From assembly GCF_008831285.2 (NCBI RefSeq), contig NW_022204507.1, positions 4,732,174 to 4,796,173 of the forward strand: a stretch of 64,000 nt of DNA. The letters run 5' to 3'. The position numbers were made by a program, and so were the translations under genes. The DNA is from Nymphaea colorata. Lineage: Eukaryota; Streptophyta; Magnoliopsida; Nymphaeales; Nymphaeaceae. Positions 34,945 through 44,838 of this stretch are shown piece after piece; the stretch's first letter is position 1; each line of letters begins with the position of its first letter. Below the pieces are notes generated by a model that was not told where the DNA came from, made no database searches, and was given only the letters and a program-made list of their open reading frames with translations.

Positions 34945-35370
34945 GGAAGTTTTAAATTTACTAGATGTTTGATGTTGTTGGATAGCTAAACATTAAAAAT
35001 CAATTATTACTAAGACCTCCTTTAATCTTGTTGCACCATAAATCATTCATTCATAGTACTTAGATGACAATTATGTTTAAGTGATAATTTTTAATTTTTA
35101 ACTATCCAAAATCTGACATATTTGATTTCCCTATACACAAGAAGATTCAGTTCTGTCTTTATACATGTGTATGTATTTGTGTGTGTACATGTTAGATGGG
35201 CAGTCCTACCATAAAGATCAGATAACTTTTTGTAGGGAACTAGCATTTGGACTCGCCCCACCATGTTTCTCTCTAGAAAAGAAGACGACCCCCTACTGCA
35301 AAAAAAAAAAAAAACCCTTAGCTTTTGATGCAAATACTTTTTACAATGAGAGCTTGTTACCTTATCTCGA
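34945..35370 (+). repeat. local direct duplication, copy 2
   Basis: Second copy of 34190-34560, with small insertions such as about 40 bases near 35060-35100. Both copies end in a run of 14-15 A residues followed by similar TTTTGATG.AAATAC.TTTTA sequence. Confidence 0.7.
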
Positions 35371-35904
35371 TGCCAATGAGGGGTGCAGTCAAAACTTTTT
35401 CATGAAATATGTCAAATTATAATTTTAAAATTTTGATAGTAGCCAAAATATTATTTTTAAACATTTTTATATAATATAATTTTTTAAATTTATATGTATG
35501 TTTTTTTTTTGGTGGAAGGAGAGGAGGGGAAGGCTTTTGCCACCCCCTCTTGGCTCTGCCCATGATGCCAACAATGATGGTACAGGAAAGCATTACTGGT
35601 GACCTGTGCTTATATATATATGTATATATAGTCGTATTAATGATGGTTGATGGTGTGACAATTTATGTAAGTAGTTATGGTCTGTAGCACAGATTCTAAT
35701 GTGTAGCATTCAATCTAGTATGAAGTGTTGATCAACGTGTATTGTCTGTCAGTGACGGATCGGCCACTTCAACTAGTTTCGGTTATCAGACTCCAGACTC
35801 TTCTTCTAACCATGTAGTTGTTTGAATATGTAATTCAATTAAGTAAATAAATAAATAAATATAGTTACATCTCCAATTTGTACTAGCCAATGCACATCAC
35901 AAAG
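35371..35904. other. intergenic DNA, nothing recognised
   Basis: No supported feature apart from short AT runs. Confidence 0.4.
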
Positions 35905-36155
35905 TTAAGGGCAGGCGCCGGGCCGGGCCGCTGGTGGGGGGCCAGGACCAGGCCCAGCACTGGCCCAGGTCCGGGCCAAAAAAACTCAGCACTTGCTCGT
36001 TAACATTTAAAAAGTGATTTTTTATTTTTTAAATTTAATAAAATATATTTTATTACTGAAAAATATATATGATATTAAAAAAATACTTTTTATATTTATA
36101 ACCTGGCCGGGCCTGGGCCCGGGTTTCATGTATCGGGCCCACCCCTACATAAGGT
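35905..36155. mobile_element. GC-arm, AT-core element
   Basis: The left end TAAGGGCAGGCGCCGGGCC and the complement of the right end (TATGTAGGGGTGGGCCCG) both start TA.GGG and run into GGGCC-rich arms; the centre (about 36005-36095) is AT-only. The right end is very close to the TAGGGGTGGGC start seen in plant non-autonomous hAT elements. Confidence 0.55.
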
Positions 36156-36164
36156 ATCGTGTGT

Positions 36165-36605
36165 TCTTGTAGGTATGCCAACCGATTGGAATAAATGAAA
36201 AATTATTTTTACTTTTGGGATGTTTACTTATTTGGATTCAAATATGAATAAAAAATAGTCATGTTTGATTTTAATGTGAAATCCGATAAGACAGTTCTAA
36301 TCCAATTTTCACATTTATTTTTGAATATGAATCCAATTGAACCAATTTCGCCTGTAAGAGAATTAGGTATATGATATTTATTTAAAAATAAAATTGAACT
36401 TCTATTTGCATTTGAGTCTGATTAGACATTTATTATATTTGTATATAAATCTAAATTCAATCAAATGTCATTTCTTAAATCCAAATCTGATCCGATTTTG
36501 AATTGTATATTAATTGTTTTTTTCATATTTGATTTTTTACATAATGGTTTGAGATCTCCAATCCAAATTAGATATATTAACATTTTTACGTCCATTTCTT
36601 GCTAG
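36165..36605. mobile_element. GATTCAGATT-type element
   Basis: Starts GTAGGTATGCCAACCGATTGG and is filled with TTGGATTCAAATATGAAT and AATCCGATT variants, with the opposite orientation at the right end. Same family style as 13747-14706. No gene inside. Confidence 0.35.
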
Positions 36606-36611
36606 TCATTC

Positions 36612-36652
36612 ATATATATATATATATATATATTATTTATTTATTTATATAT
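36612..36652. repeat. AT microsatellite
   Basis: TA dinucleotide run passing into TTTA repeats. Confidence 0.85.
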
Positions 36653-37138
36653 TTAAAAACCCAAATTCACCCTTAGTATTACTCACGATTTCATAATAAG
36701 AAACAATCAGATCCAACTGATATGAAAATGACTGTCGTCGCCTTTCATTTGTCATTTTTTAAATCAAGACGTTCCTTTTTCTGTTTGTTTTTGGATGCCA
36801 TGACCAATTCGCATTGAAAGGTCTCCCCTTTCACCTTCTCCAATAAAAGTAACGTCACACCGAAAGCAAGCTTGTCCAAATTAAGGGCATGATGAGTCAT
36901 ACAATATGCATTAAAGTTGACGTTTACAATTTTTTCTATGACATTTTTTTAAAACATGGTGATAAAAAAATGTGCTTTTTTTTAAATATTCATTAAAAAT
37001 GCAAAAAATAAGTCAGTAAAATAGGACAAAAAAACATTTTTTATTGAAAAACATGACAAAATAAAAAATATTAGAAAAAAGTGAAAAAAATGTTTTTTTC
37101 ACGTTTTTCTTCACCAAAGACCCAAAAAATTGTTATCA

Positions 37139-37380
37139 AATTGCAATTCCATCATCTCCTTCTGCAATTGGAATCGAGTTTCATGCAGTCGTATTGGGTA
37201 AAGGGTAGTTGCTTACTTTGGACCTCATTGACATCAACCACCTCTTCTTTTTACGTTCTTGATCTTACAAACAACAGTTTCTAAGGTCATCCTTTTATTG
37301 ATTTTCGTCGCCTGCCTCTTTTAGAACATCTATCCTTGAAAAGAAACCATTTTGATATCTAAGCGAACCGTTCTAAAAAA
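37139..37380 (+). pseudogene. LRR receptor-like kinase N-terminal relic
   Basis: Plus strand. Reads FCNWNRVSCSRIG then a stop, which is the LRRNT cap of Xa21-type receptors (compare SFCQWNGVSCSRSSQR in the 16-21 kb relic). After a shift it continues as LDLTNNSF, GHPFIDFRRLPLLEHLSLKR and NHFDI, the first LRRs. At least two stops and one frameshift. It ends where a GATTCAGATT-type element begins. It lies 5.7 kb upstream of, and on the same strand as, the kinase C-lobe exon at 43011, so the two may be ends of one decayed gene. Confidence 0.7.
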
Positions 37381-37384
37381 TTGA

Positions 37385-37740
37385 ATATAGAAAAAGATTT
37401 AATATCCGATCAAAAAATTGGATTGCATTCAGATTTAAGAAATGACATTTGATCGGATTTGACGCGATTTAGATATATAGACATCTGATTGAATTGAGAT
37501 TAAATAGGATTTAGTTTAAATGAATATTCTATATCCAATGCCCTTACAATTCGGAATTGGATTTAGATACGAATGTAAAAAATCAGATTTAGATTGTAAA
37601 ACCAGATTTCAGATATGGATTCAGGTATGACTTTTCATTGTTCATATTTGAGTATGAATTTGAATCTGAGTACATGAATATTTAAAAATCAGTATAAGTA
37701 TATATGATTCAAATACGATCCATTGAAAATCCCTAGTTAA
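37385..37740. mobile_element. GATTCAGATT-type element interrupting the LRR relic
   Basis: Motif arms of GATCGGATTTGA/GATTCAGAT type; the right end is the complement of CTAGGGATTTTCAATG, matching the TAGGGAT.T.CAAT start of this family. The left border falls directly after the last recognisable LRR codon. Confidence 0.4.
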
Positions 37741-38632
37741 TCTCATAGACCTTGCATCATGTGGTCACCTGCAATTTTTATCAAGATAAAAAAGAAAAAA
37801 AACCAACTGAATGGCAGGGTACCTGAGTTATTGGGAAAAAAATCAATTGAAAGAATAAGAAAAAATCTAAAAGTTCATAAAACACAAGACACAAAGAATT
37901 TAATTTATGACCATATCGTGAACTTCCTCCTGACTAGGTAATTCAGCCTAGTCATCATGAAGGGGTTGTTATGTAATAAGAACAACATATTACAGTTTCA
38001 TGAATCTCTTATATTTGGCAATAAGAACAGCGTGTTATTGTTCCACAAATCTGCTCGAATGGTTGGAGCACATTCATCGAACATTATTTTATATTGTTTT
38101 ATGAACCTACTTCAATTTTTGAGGTAAATGCATAAAACAAAAACAAACTATTGCTAATGTCAAATGGCTTCGAAAGCAAGCGGTAGAGACCAACTACAAC
38201 TATGAGTAGATTTGAAGTGATAACAGGTCGATCGGATACAACAATGTTAAATATGAAGCCCTTAGTACAAAAAAACCAAACAGTTGTAAGTCTAAAAAGA
38301 AACAAAATTAACAAAGAATAGCTGGCTTGAAAAGAAACAAATATATGGAGAACAGGAGCTAAAATAATAATAGGTAAAAGAAAAAAGAAAAGAGAATGAG
38401 AAAATCAACCATTCTCAAACCATTAAGCCAAAGTTAGATTGAAATACTGGATCAAACAAAACCCCATCCATCCCATCTATTCATTTGGGCATCTGTTATT
38501 ATTTATTTATTTTCTATTTAATTGTTTTCTTTATTCATTTTTGCCAACTTATAACTAATATTTATTTAACATGCAACCCGAGCTTGGCCACTTTATCTCC
38601 GGATCAAAACATTAAAAGAAGAGGTCCACGAG
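37741..38632. other. intergenic DNA, nothing recognised
   Basis: No supported feature. Confidence 0.4.
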
Positions 38633-38995
38633 AATGTTTGCAACGGCCCAGCCGTTGTGGGTTTCATTTAACATGTCGATGAATGGAGACATCGTAAAAT
38701 TTGAACCACCAAAGCACGTGGAGTCGTGGAGGCGGTAAGTTCTGTGAATGGCACGACTATAGAGCCGTTGGAAGCCAAATGGAGGCCATTCACCAATTTG
38801 ATCAAATGTGCGCCGGGTCTCTTTCTCTTGGAGATACCAGCAGGGCTTCAACGCCATCCTTGCTTCTTTTACTTTGTTCACCATTTTGGTGGGCTTCAAT
38901 CTTAGGGATTTGCAGGAGACAAGGTCGGTCATCTCTTGCTCTCTTATCCATGTGGCAATGTTGCGTTCTTTGTAGATATTTTGTTATATTATTCA
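38633..38995 (+). pseudogene. possible exon-like stretches, unrecognised
   Basis: An open piece from ATG 38633 (MFATAQPLWVSFNMSMNGDI and on to about 38726) runs into a donor-like GTAAGTTC. A different frame just downstream reads EPLEAKWRPFTNLIKCAPGL and HPCFFYFVHHFGGLQ before a TAG. Composition is protein-like, but no family is recognised. The minus strand is also partly open here, so the strand is uncertain. Confidence 0.25.
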
Positions 38996-39148
38996 TAATC
39001 TCGTGGGAGAATTGAGGGATCCTGAGTTAGATTCCTTTCTTGGTGTTTCTCGATATATTTCATGGGAGATATACCAGCAGAGCGTAATGCACATCCTTGG
39101 TTCTCTTTTAATTCGTTTGTCTTGCTCGTGGGTCGACTACAATAAAAG

Positions 39149-39601
39149 ATAGCTTCTGCCACGATCATTCCCATGGAAAGGTCTGTGGTGGATAAAATGG
39201 TAAAAGTTGTTCCACTTTTAGCAGAATACTTTTACAAGATAATAAGAGGAGGCAAACATTTTCAAGGAGAGAGACAGGGACCGGCAATCTATGATCGCCT
39301 TTCCATGCTTCTCTCGTTCTGCAGCCTTCCAACATGACGAGGTTCTTGTCGATGGGAAAGAGTACAAGAGAGCCAGGACTCTTTTCCTCCACTTGATTCC
39401 CTCATTATCGATGAAGCAGAGAGCAAACAGAGGCGTCTCCCCTGCCCACTCGAACGCGATCTTATCCTAGACCACGAGATCGGAAGCAATGTTGTTTTCT
39501 CACTTATAGAGTTCTTCTCATCCAGCCTCAAGAATGCCGGTGGATTTATGCATGGGGCAAACATTAAGGAATGGTTAAAGAGAGAGAGTTCCTCCACTTG
39601 A
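39149..39601 (+). pseudogene. unrecognised coding relic with one in-frame stop
   Basis: One plus-strand frame is open for about 150 codons except for a TGA at 39335. From ATG 39173 it reads MERSVVDKMVKVVPLLAEYF, then KIIRGGKHFQGERQGPAIYD; after the stop come PLDSLIIDEAESKQRRLPCP, ERDLILDHEIGSNVVFSLIE and FFSSSLKNAGGFMHGANIKE, ending at TGA 39599. The even mix of charged and hydrophobic residues and the length in AT-rich DNA argue for real coding ancestry. I do not recognise the family. It lies 230 bp before the prefoldin exon and may belong to the same block of displaced gene pieces. Confidence 0.45.
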
Positions 39602-39830
39602 CGATTTATGTTGGATAGCGACAGATCTCTTTTGTGTTTTGTGTATTTTTTTTCCCATTGCATCGCTTAAGCCTTGCTGTTCGTTGCTTCATGAGGTTAT
39701 TCATACCTACTGAATTTGTTAGATATTTCGTGCACGAATATGAAGTATGTGGCTGTCTTGGTGCAATTTTTAACTCACCAAAGCAAGAAGCTTCCTACTG
39801 AAATAATGGACTTATGATTAAGCACGTGGA

Positions 39831-39932
39831 GTGGAGCCTGAAGTAACTTGGGAAGATCAACAGAACATCGATATATTCAATGGGCTCAATAATCGGTTTC
39901 ATGAGCTTGAGCATGAGATGAAAGCCGCCATG
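39831..39932 (+). pseudogene. PFD4: orphan exon of prefoldin subunit 4
   Basis: Thirty-four codons read [20 protein letters not shown] followed by [14 protein letters not shown], ending at a GT donor-like site (39933). This is the conserved first helix region of plant prefoldin subunit 4, a member of the six-subunit co-chaperone that passes actin and tubulin to the chaperonin. The family protein is about 125-130 residues with two coiled-coil helices; the rest (the NLEDA/ELIL and second-helix parts) was not found in the following 2 kb. No good polypyrimidine acceptor precedes it. It is therefore an isolated exon, probably a displaced or captured fragment. Confidence 0.7.
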
Positions 39933-42365
39933 GTGTCACCTTTTTTTTTCTTTTCCTTTTCAACTTTGTACTTTCTGTTTACTGTTAGATTTTGGTCCTC
40001 ATGTTTTTTTAGAAATTATAGAATATGATAGTTGTCCTTGGTATGTACTTCTGGATTCCGGTTGTTGGCGGGTAAATCAAAGATATCCATGTTGTCCTGC
40101 ATATGTTATTTTCTGAAGCTCCAGATGTTGTTAGTGGTAGTGGACACGAATCATGCTAAGCATTAAAGTGTATGCATTTAGGATAAAGATCATTGTATTT
40201 GAGCTTTTTCAGGAGAAGTTTGCATAGTGATTAGATTGCACATAAAATCTTCTTACCCTGCACATAAAGAATGATAGCATCAATTATCAATTTGTGATTA
40301 CAAATACGACAGATGTACACAAAGGTCATACAGTCAAGTGTCTACAATTTGGTTTTAACAGCTGAAAGCCTGAAATGCAGTTGTCACATTTTCATGTCAA
40401 CCACAAATTCTTTTTATCGAGAAAAGATGAAGAACTGAAAAGTTCAAGAACTGAAAAGAAGAATTATTTTCAGTGGAAGGGCAAAAATTGATAAACAAAA
40501 GTCCACAGGCATATCGTTGTTAGCATTCCCTGTGGCCCATCTGCCTTGGCTATCAAGGAAGCAGCATGGGGACTTGCTTGTCATGCTGCAATATCTCACG
40601 TACCTCCAAGTGTTTGCATTTTAATGCTTTTCAGCTTATTAATTCAGTTTTTCAACATTACACAAGCTAGACATGAAGGGATAATTTTTTCACCAAAAGA
40701 TGGGTGACCATTTCATATCTTCTTGTTATAGGCCATGAAATGAAGTACGGTGGTAGACACATCACTGATCTGTAGAATTGGTAATTAGATCCATTTGCCT
40801 TTTATGCTGTGGGGAAGTGAGGTGAAGTTTTTTTAACCTGTTTGCACTTTGCAGCCTCTCACGGTGCTCTGCTGTATGAGTTTCTTTATCTTTTGTAGAG
40901 AGTCTGCTGCTAAACATTTGCTAGCGTTAAAAATCATATGATTTTCACAAGTTACATAAACTAAAATATAGATCATATAGCTTATTTAAGCAATGTTGAG
41001 GCTCCACTATTTTCTTCTTGCTTTATCTGTTACACTTGTGCTGATATGATAATGTTAGAGTGCATTCAACTCGCAAATCAGGAGCATGGTTGATTTTATG
41101 CCTTTAGTTACATCCAAAGGGAACCGATATTAAAGACTTTGCTTTGTGCTTCGGTCGACTGTATCAAATTTTTGAAGTCTTGAGCATCAAATATGAAATA
41201 TAAATGTTCCTTCAGATCTATCTGAATAGTCCTTGAAATAAAGGTCAATCGGAAGATCCATGAGGACCAAGAAACGCTCATCACTGCATTTTTGTGATGC
41301 TCAAGTATCTAGTTTAGGGCCCCATACATGATGACCCAATATACCATTTTTGACTCAAGTATCTGGTTTAGGGCCCCATACATGATGACCCAATATTTTC
41401 CTTTTTTTTTTCCTTTACAAGATAAAAGATGTTTTTCTATACATCATTGTTGTAAAGTCCACAAAATTTGATCTTAGATCACTTAGATTTCAAAATCCAA
41501 AGATATGACCCCCCCTCATCTGACCCTGCATCAGCCCATTTGACAATGGAAAATACTAAAGTGAGGATCCAGGTTTTAATTAGTATTATCAATGCATGCA
41601 GTCATGTACATAATATCATTGTATGCAGTCATGATGATATACATTCATAACTAAACCAAAATTTGAGTGTGTTATCCTACTAGGATGTAATAAAGATCAG
41701 GCATTCTTATATATAATGTATGCTAATTGTAACCAAGTCTTTCTATGACATATCTTGTTTAGTGGTGTGACCTACACATGTCAAATATGCGCCACTCTCT
41801 GATGTGTTTTGTTTATGAGCAGACACAGTGGAGTGGTGCTTCATATTTTGCATGGAACATTGGCACTTTAAAAATATGTGACATTAGAAATTTGCCAAGC
41901 ATCAAGTATGGTTCACTTTTTCAGAAAGCACAGCTATCAAAGAGGTGGCTAATTATATGTGAAGGAGAAAAGGACATTAAAGTACATTTTGAATAATGTA
42001 ATTGGATTCAATATCTAAAAGGGCAGTAGCTTTGATAGTGAAGGCAGTATGGAATTTCTAAATCTATGAACTTCCCTTTATCATTTCCAAGCTTGTGCAA
42101 CAATCCTTTGGTCGATAAAGCTAGGGGCGTATGGATCTATGTGGATCTTCATAATAGTTTAGTCTTGTAGTTGATTTTCTCTTTATGGTATTGATGCGTT
42201 TTCTTTCTTTCTTTATTTCCTTTATTTTTTTTTGTGCAGGTTGGTATTTTCTTAGTCCCAGTTCCATAATTACTCTGAGATTACTGTTTTCATCAAACTT
42301 TTATCTGGATCAATCTGACTCAAACCAATGATTAGCATTTGAACCAGAGGATGATTTGCCTTTGT
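39933..42365. other. intergenic DNA, mostly unrecognised
   Basis: No supportable gene. A plus-strand stretch near 40500-40620 reads PCGPSALAIKEAAWGLACHA and has a protein-like composition, but no family or splice context was recognised. Confidence 0.35.
41303..41395 (+). repeat. short tandem duplication
   Basis: A block of about 40 bp starting CAAGTATCTAGTTTAGGGCC is repeated 52 bp later with one difference (CTAG/CTGG). It is very similar and so recent. Confidence 0.8.
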
Positions 42366-42434
42366 TATGGTGATCAGCTTTCTTTTTGTCTATGTTGATC
42401 ATCAACATAGACAAAAAGAAAGCTGATCACCATA
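42366..42434. repeat. perfect palindrome, 34-bp arms with a one-base spacer
   Basis: The left arm (42366-42399) starts TATGGTGATCAGCTTTCTTT; the right arm (42401-42434) is its exact reverse complement, and a single C at 42400 separates them. No mismatch was found. The right arm ends at the first base before homology of the 1-kb inverted duplication (42435). Such a perfect structure is either recent or kept by gene conversion. It has no terminator or microRNA context that I can support. Confidence 0.9.
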
Positions 42435-42489
42435 TTTGAATTCTTTTAAGAACACTTGAATATCATATATATAAGACTTGAGCTCTAAA

Positions 42490-42825
42490 TAGACCTGAGC
42501 ATTGGGCCAGCCCGGCCTGATAAGAACCGGGTCCAGACCGGCCAAATGTCCAAAATCCAAGCCCAGGCCCAATCGGGTAACATAAAAAATTATTTTTTAA
42601 ATATAAAATAATTTCTTTTGAATATAAAATGTATTTTAAATAACCATATATATATATGATTAATAAAATAAATTTAATATTTAAAAGTTATTGGGATGGA
42701 TCGGGCCATCGTCGGGCTGACCCAGGCCGACCTGAGACATTATCACGTGGGCTCGGACTCGGGCCCGATTGGGCGGGGTACCCGTCGGGTACCTGGCCCG
42801 ATAACCGCATCTAGTTCTAAATCAT
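42490..42825. mobile_element. GC-arm, AT-core element inside the kinase intron (right copy)
   Basis: Counterpart of 17095-17385 in the inverted duplication. CCTGAGCATTGGGCCAGCCC and the complement of the right end (CTAGATGCGGTTATCGGGCC) bound GGCCCGA-rich arms and an AT-only centre at about 42580-42690. Confidence 0.5.
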
Positions 42826-43010
42826 AGTCTTGTATTCTTTTTTAGATGTATATATGAGAATACAACAAGAGAAAGGCAGGATTGGAGGTTCAATTGACCT
42901 TAGGTCCATTAATTTCCAGGCCTCTTGCCCAAAACCAATTAGTGCAATTGCGTCATAGATGAGCATTAGCCAATTATATTGTGCTTGCTAATCATGTCTA
43001 ATGTTGTTGA

Positions 43011-43385
43011 GTGGTTGAATTAGAATTTGGGATGGCCGGAAAGGTGTCAGCCAAAGCCGATGCCTACAGCTACAGAATTCTCATCCTTGAGGTGTTTACA
43101 GGAAGAAAGCCTACTGATGAACAGTTTGATGGGGAATTTAGTTTGAGGCAATGGGTGGCTGAAGCATTTCCTGTTGCAATTTCGGATGTCATTGACAGCC
43201 ATGTTTTGAACGAAAGCAACACTACTCCAACTGAAAGATCAGCTGCTATGAATGAGCTGCTGGTCATGATCATGGAGATAGGCTTGTCATGTTCAAGCGT
43301 GTTTCCAAATGAGAGAATCGACATGAAGGAAGTGGTTGTAGGGCTGAGAAGGATACGACAGAAAACAAGAATGATGGAAGGATAA
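43011..43385 (+). pseudogene. LRR receptor-like kinase last exon, intact frame but orphaned
   Basis: An open frame runs from the intron border through VELEFGMAGKVSAKADAYSY, RILILEVFTGRKPTDEQFDG and the rest of the C-lobe to RRIRQKTRMMEG and TAA. These are kinase subdomains VIII to XI of an Xa21-type receptor: the substrate-side GMAGKV, the conserved D.YSYGI-type helix, and the final arginine (PNER). The N-lobe and catalytic loop are absent upstream; only an LRRNT/LRR scrap at 37139 lies on this strand. An ATG within the exon is not a plausible gene start, so this is an exon relic. Confidence 0.75.
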
Positions 43386-43465
43386 TTTAAAATATCCATA
43401 GATACAATGAGATTTAATTCCAAGGCGCGACCAGCCATTGGCTAAAATAGTTGGAGGTGGAAATG

Positions 43466-44099
43466 TAGTTTGATTGCTTTCCTTGAGAGCTCTCACTTGC
43501 ATTGCTCAATTACAGTTGCGTATAGGATTTAATAAAGAAATGCTTAATATGCTTGTGTGTTCTATTCCTAAGAAATTTGAGTGACTAATCTTGTAAAACA
43601 ACTCACATTTCCAGTGCAAGTTACGCGAAAGAGGCTTGGAACATTGTCCATTGTTGCAATTTGTGCTTTGTTCTAAGTAAGGACACCACTATAGCCATAG
43701 TTCACATAAACCCTTTCAATGTTCTAAAATTTTGATGTACTATATCCTTGGCACAATTTCTCAAACCTAAAAAAAAATGAACAACAAGAAGAATGAATGA
43801 AAATGAACAATTCTAGTAAGTTTTGGACTGAAGTCCAATTTTATCAAAAGAAAAGCCCTTGAATGAGGAGGATGATAACTATATGCTGTGAGCAACATTG
43901 TGTTATTGGAGCATGTTATATGTAATGGGCCTCTAACAAAGGACCATGTGTTATGGACTAAAGATGATCAAAAAGACCAAAATGAACCCGTTAGTTAAAT
44001 AGAAGACCCCTCCCCCTTACAAGTAGAAGTGAAACTTGGAAAATTATCATTCTATTTCGTATGAAGTGAATCCTCCGCCAATGTTAAGAGGAAGCTTGA
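43466..44099. other. intergenic DNA, nothing recognised
   Basis: Includes the former 3' flank of the kinase exon (an AATAAA lies at about 43531). No gene. Confidence 0.4.
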
Positions 44100-44321
44100 C
44101 GTTATCTCAAAGAAAGTAATATCTTTAATCTTTTCAAGCATGCAAAAATGTATGAAGCCAAACCCATGAACACGCCGATGGCCACATCCATAAAATTATT
44201 TGCCAGTAACAATTCAAAGTTCAAGGATGCTGCTTTATATTGAAGTATTCTGGAAGCATTGCTATATGTGACCCTCACCCAGCCTGATGTTGCCTTATGT
44301 GCAAATAGGGTATTTGCATCC
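44100..44321 (+). pseudogene. Ty1/copia reverse transcriptase C-terminal scrap
   Basis: Reads LSQRK, then after a shift FNLFKHAKMYEAKPMNTPMA, TSIKLFASNNSKFKDAALY, an in-frame TGA, and SILEALLYVTLTQPDVALCA. This is the end of the copia reverse transcriptase and the linker to RNase H, where plant elements read AKP..TPM....Y.S..G.L.YLT.TRPD. No further copia coding was found on either side, so it is an isolated fossil. Confidence 0.7.
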
Positions 44322-44499
44322 TAAAATTGTTTAGGTTTTGTTTCTGGAGTGTATTAAAAAATGATTTTTATTTTCAAAAGAACAAAAAAGGGACTGGCCT
44401 GTTGGTACGAGGCTTGGCCATTCCCAGCACATTTACCACGGATAACTAATTCTATGGCTAAGCTCATTCTCAATGCATTTCATATTCACCAGAACATCA

Positions 44500-44790
44500 T
44501 CTTCAACCTATATGTAGTCTGATACTTGGTAACGAAGTTAAAACTTTATAAAGCGACGGAAGGAAATTCTTTTTAAAGGAAAGTATTTCATAAACCTTTA
44601 TCAAAAAGTTAGAGAGAGAGATATATACAAAGATTTTAAAGAGAGAGAAAATATTGACAGAGAAAAACCAGTGAAAGAGCAAGAGATTATAAGAAAAAAT
44701 TAAGAGAGAGAGAAATAAAGATTTATAAGAAGTAGGAAAGAAATAAAGACAAAAACTAGTAGAAGAGCAAGAGAGTTTAAGAGGAAAAAG

Positions 44791-44838
<48 letters not shown>

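Larger units (their letters stand above)
42435..43465 (+). repeat. inverted duplication, right copy
   Basis: Reverse-complement counterpart of 16420-17435. It begins TTTGAATTCTTTTAAGAACA directly after the palindrome and ends near GTTGGAGGTGGAAATG. The kinase exon in this copy has an intact reading frame, whereas the left copy has a frameshift. Confidence 0.85.
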
